This document shows, in pieces, positions 60,769-64,000 of a stretch of DNA of 64,000 nucleotides. Position numbers and translations under genes: made by a program. Origin of the DNA: Lindgomyces ingoldianus (taxonomy: Eukaryota > Ascomycota > Dothideomycetes > Pleosporales > Lindgomycetaceae); contig NW_022985168.1 of assembly GCF_010093535.1 (NCBI RefSeq), forward strand, positions 535,727 to 599,726, written 5' to 3'. Under the pieces are notes generated by a model. That model had not been told where the DNA came from. It searched no databases and saw only the letters and a program-made list of their open reading frames with translations. Position 1 is the stretch's first letter; each line of letters opens with the position of its first letter.

Positions 60769-61109
60769 CATGAAGCTGTACTCTATGGCTAATACCGTGT
60801 GTCAAACTCGAATACTTTTCTGTGCTTAATGCTACTACAGTGTGCAGGCTGGAGCACCGCACATGCCCTATCTATTCCGCTACCCAGACACCGACAACCC
60901 AGAGACGAAGTAGACTGTTGCAGAGAGTACAACAAGGCATTGATATGCCGGGCTTGCAAAATGTGTCGAAGGACTACTTCAATTCTACGGATCAATCCAA
61001 GAGACGTTGATCGAGGGTAGAGGATCTGCCAACCCTGCCTTCACAATCTCCCTGAATGTGATACTCGGAGTGTAATAACCAAACCTAGGGGAGGGGACAC
61101 TCTAGGGGC
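60769..61109. other. Spacer between two head-to-head hAT-like elements
   Basis: About 340 bp of ordinary base composition with no supportable gene; overlapping 60-70-codon frames are not convincing. Confidence 0.5.
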
Positions 61110-61649
61110 CAGGGCTTCCAACGGGCCGTACTACGGTCCGTACAAAGTGAACCGTAACGGTCACGTGTTCAGTACGAACGTACTGAGTTCGTGAGCCGCA
61201 CTGTACAGTTAATGATGCCCTAGGTACAGTACGTAGTACAGATTATATTACCCTTTTAGAAAGTTTTTATAGCAATTTTAAAGGAGTAGGAGGACTTTAG
61301 TAAGCAGGAGGTCTACAGGGAGAGCTTCTAAAGCTCTAATTAGCTAAAAGTTTTATAAAGGCGCTTAAATTTTTTTTAAAAAGTTTAATTTATCTATCTA
61401 TAGTCTATTATCTTAAAAATACTTATTATAGACTATTTTTTATTATAGAGTTATTTATCTACGTGTTTTACTGCCTTATAGACCTTATTTAGTTAATTAG
61501 ATTTTTTTATTATCTATTTTACATAGTCTTATAGGCTGTAGAAGTTAAAAGCTTTTTACACTATGTCTTTTACCTTATCTTATAATAGTATACTATTTAT
61601 AGCTAAAGATTAATTATAGTAGTTTTTAAAAGACTATAATTATAACACT
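61110..61649 (+). mobile_element. Truncated, RIP-mutated copy of the 2773 hAT-like element
   Basis: It begins CAGGGCTTCCAACGGGCCGT and stays colinear with 2773-3280 for about 540 bp. The first 120 bp are almost unmutated (GTGAACCGTAACGGTCACGT is also at 2810). From about 61230 on, Cs of the 2.8-kb copy are replaced by T and Gs by A. The copy stops where an LTR-like sequence starts at 61650, so the right end is absent here. Confidence 0.8.
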
Positions 61650-61939
61650 TGTAACGATTCTACGAATCATTCCATCTCGGGTCGCTCGGATCCTATCCGA
61701 AGGGTCCCCGTATCGGCCCCGACCATAACTCGACCCAGTCCCCCGCAGTTACCCCTATTCCCTTATGTATTTAGTCGCACCTTGCCCTTGTAGCTAGCTT
61801 AGTAGTTTTCTAATATCCTTTTGTACAAGGCCTATAGGTGTTAATGGCATTTCTAGGTTCAGAGTCCCCACGCACTCCTATATGCCTCTAAGTAGATTCC
61901 TACTGCATTTAGACCTATTGTCTTGCCTGCGCTATTACA
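61650..61939. mobile_element. Possible LTR, 290 bp
   Basis: The block starts TGTAACGATTC and ends GCTATTACA, giving TGTAA...TTACA inverted ends. Its left part keeps a normal G+C content, unlike its surroundings. It interrupts the hAT-like copy. No second copy, primer-binding site or duplication was found, so the call is tentative. Confidence 0.35.
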
Positions 61940-62170
61940 TTATATTAAAAAACTTACTTTTACTAGTAACAGCCTTATTAATAATATTATATTAATTATT
62001 TATTTAACTATGTCTAACTTTAAGAAGTGTTTAATTTAGTTTAAGTTACTATTTTTATACACTATTACATTAAATTATTTAGTTAGTATAAATAAAATTT
62101 TAGAGACTTTTTATTAACTAAAGCCTTTAGGTTTAGAACTTCTTATCCTCTATAATTAGAATTACCTTTA
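61940..62170. other. A+T-rich RIP-like DNA
   Basis: Strongly C-poor sequence between the two LTR-like blocks; nothing readable. Confidence 0.5.
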
Positions 62171-64000
62171 TGTGAGAGCACTGTGAAGCAGGAAGCGTGA
62201 AGCGCAGAAGGGGGTACAGGATAGTATTGATAGACGAATCCTTGAGGAGACTCAGGGGTTCGTAAGAGGATATATATATATGTGCTGGGGCACGTGACGG
62301 GACGTCATGTGCCCAAGGCTGGGCCGAGGGCTCTCCGGGGAGAGTCCGAGGCATGTCCAAGTTGACCGTGACATGGCCCCCCTCCTTCTGCAGGTCGTCC
62401 TCGATCCTGCGATTGGATAGGTAGGATATCATGGTAACTTGGACTAGCCCCAGGCGGACCTGCGGTGGGGACCGTACAGGTTACGCCTGGGTAGTACTTA
62501 TCACTAGTGACTAAACTCTAGAAAACCTTAGTAAGGGAAAACTATGTCTAGAGAAGTACAACTAGGAGAGTTAGAACGTTATTACTAGCGCTGTAGCTGC
62601 TAATGTAGGGCGTTCTTGTCTTATTAGGTTAAGCCTAATAGGCCTGCAGAGGCTAAGTAAAGTAGATAGTCTGTAATTAAAAAGCCTACTTCTATAGAAG
62701 TAACTTAAAATTACAACTTTTCTTTCTTACTATCTAGTTAAGGTCTGCTTTTAAAGGTCCTAAGGTTTTAGTTTTAGTACTTATAGGTACTGCAGGGCAT
62801 CTGTGGATGCACTGCTCCCGCGCGGGTAGTTCCCTTAAATGCAGCGGTTAATTACTAGGTCTTTCCTGTTAGGAGGATAGTTATTAGTAAGATATACCTG
62901 CTGCTAAAAAAGTAAGCTTACTAGTTGTAAATTAGCAGTCTAGTACAGCACAGATAGATTAGGAGCGCGCAGAACCTTTGTTCTACTAAGAGAGTAGCTA
63001 GCAATGTTTTTAGAAATCTTTAGGATGTTCCTGTCATATATGTGGATAATACCTAGTCTAGACTTTACCCGGGACCTCTCTAGGTCTAGTAGGGCCCTAG
63101 ACAGTACCTTTAATACAGACATTTACACCCTGCTCTAGGTTATAACCTTATAAGCTGCATAAAGTTAAAATTTTGTAGTAAAAAGTATAAGTTATTACTT
63201 TATTCTCTTTTTATTTGTGTGCTAACTTTCTTTAGCAATTCCTATGTTACAGAGTTTAGATTGCATTAGGTTTTGCTATAAGTGCTAAAGTTAGTGCAGT
63301 TATCCCCTAGGGGGTACCTGCAGGTGTAGCGTTTAGCTGTTGCTTTTATTACAATATATTACACAAGGTAAGCTAATAATCCTAAAGAACTTTCTTATAG
63401 TTGTTAAAGTGTTTCTTAAGTTTTTAAGTAAAGTCCTTAAGAAGCTACCTAAGCTACTTTATAAGAAACTATTGTCCTACCTTTAAATCTTTGTGTTTAA
63501 GAATTCCTTTAACCTTATAGCAGTCTCTGCTATCTGTCTCTAGGACGTGTACAGGCCTAGGCTAGAAGGGCTTTTCTTAAAGAGGCTTATTCTATTGCTC
63601 TAGTAGTAAAACATAAAAGACAGAATAAATCCTTTACATTAATTATAGTAGGTCTAGCTAGTATGCTAGCTTTCTAATTTTCTTAAGTACCTTAAAGAGT
63701 TTTAAGTACATTGCATTAAGCTTCTTTAATAGACACTATGTCCTAATATGCTTTAACTTTAAAATAACTTAATCTTCTACACTAAAGTGCTTTTCTAAAT
63801 GCTTAGTGTTGTACTATTTAACCTAGTGCCGCTGCGCCTGCTTAAGGCATAAGCGCGCAGCTTCCCATTGCTTGTTCTATCTTAAGAGATAAGCGACCAC
63901 CTAGTCCCGCAGGGCTAGTGCCTTTCTAGACTTGTCCTATACCTAGGGCGGGCGCCTAAGCTAATAATTGTCCTTAACCCTATTAAAGCCCTTTAGAGTA
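62171..64000 (-). mobile_element. 3' end of a RIP-mutated LTR retrotransposon
   Basis: On the minus strand a candidate 203-bp LTR (62373-62171) runs from TGTCACGGTC to GCTCTCACA. It has a TATATATATAT run that could be its promoter. Immediately upstream of it (plus 62374-62389) lies a polypurine tract, AGAAGGAGGGGGGCCA, where a 3' LTR should begin. The interior continues rightward past the window end and is A+T-enriched with stops in all frames; no gag, protease, polymerase or integrase text could be read. The position of the polypurine tract sets the orientation. Superfamily is not determined, though Ty3/gypsy is the more likely fungal type. Confidence 0.5.

Noticed and set aside
1..64000. 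CRISPR arrays, operons or ribosome-binding sites
   Set aside because: The sequence is fungal nuclear DNA with spliceosomal introns; no regularly spaced repeats were seen.

Overview
The window is nuclear DNA of a filamentous ascomycete (Pezizomycotina). Seen directly: genes carry short introns (44-206 nt, GT...AG, mostly 47-75 nt), coding blocks alternate with C-poor, A+T-rich blocks full of TTAATTAA-like sequence, and two diverged copies of one repeat differ by C-to-T and G-to-A changes, the signature of repeat-induced point mutation (RIP). The gene families (HET-type and SAT4/rhodopsin-like pseudogenes, a GMC oxidoreductase, S1/P1 nuclease, CENP-A, Snt1) fit Pezizomycotina. A Leotiomycete is my guess, not shown by the sequence.

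Layout. 0-7 kb: an F-box-like/cysteine-cluster gene, a short gene and a longer gene that look like paralogues (both start MP-I/M-N-W), and an 843-bp hAT-like element between these two. 8.1-11.0 kb: a 2.9-kb A+T-rich hAT-like element with terminal inverted repeats and 8-bp target-site duplications. 12.7-24 kb: a multi-membrane-span protein, a secreted GMC oxidoreductase, centromeric histone CENP-A divergent from a Derlin, and a secreted S1/P1 nuclease. 24-44 kb: gene-poor, decayed DNA with pseudogenes of a SAT4/rhodopsin-like membrane protein, a HET-domain protein and a MULE transposase, plus unidentified broken coding stretches; the one intact gene is a class V aminotransferase resembling the N-terminal half of molybdenum cofactor sulfurase. 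44-58.6 kb: a compact housekeeping block with a MATH/USP-like/MORN/RING protein, deoxyhypusine synthase, and a 2230-residue Snt1/NCoR-like double-SANT corepressor. 58.6-64 kb: transposon-rich, with two more copies of the 2.8-kb hAT-like family (one clean and internally deleted, one RIP-mutated), an LTR-like block, and the 3' LTR of a mutated LTR retrotransposon on the minus strand.

How the genes relate. There is no obvious biosynthetic cluster. CENP-A (kinetochore chromatin) and Derlin (ER-associated degradation) share a 592-bp divergent promoter region; deoxyhypusine synthase and the Snt1-like gene share a 1.66-kb divergent one. The strongest observations are a family of non-autonomous hAT-like elements with readable ends, duplications and RIP direction, and a protein that joins an apparently catalytically dead ubiquitin-protease-like domain to MATH, MORN and RING modules. 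All intron positions were inferred by eye from frame, splice sites and protein continuity.
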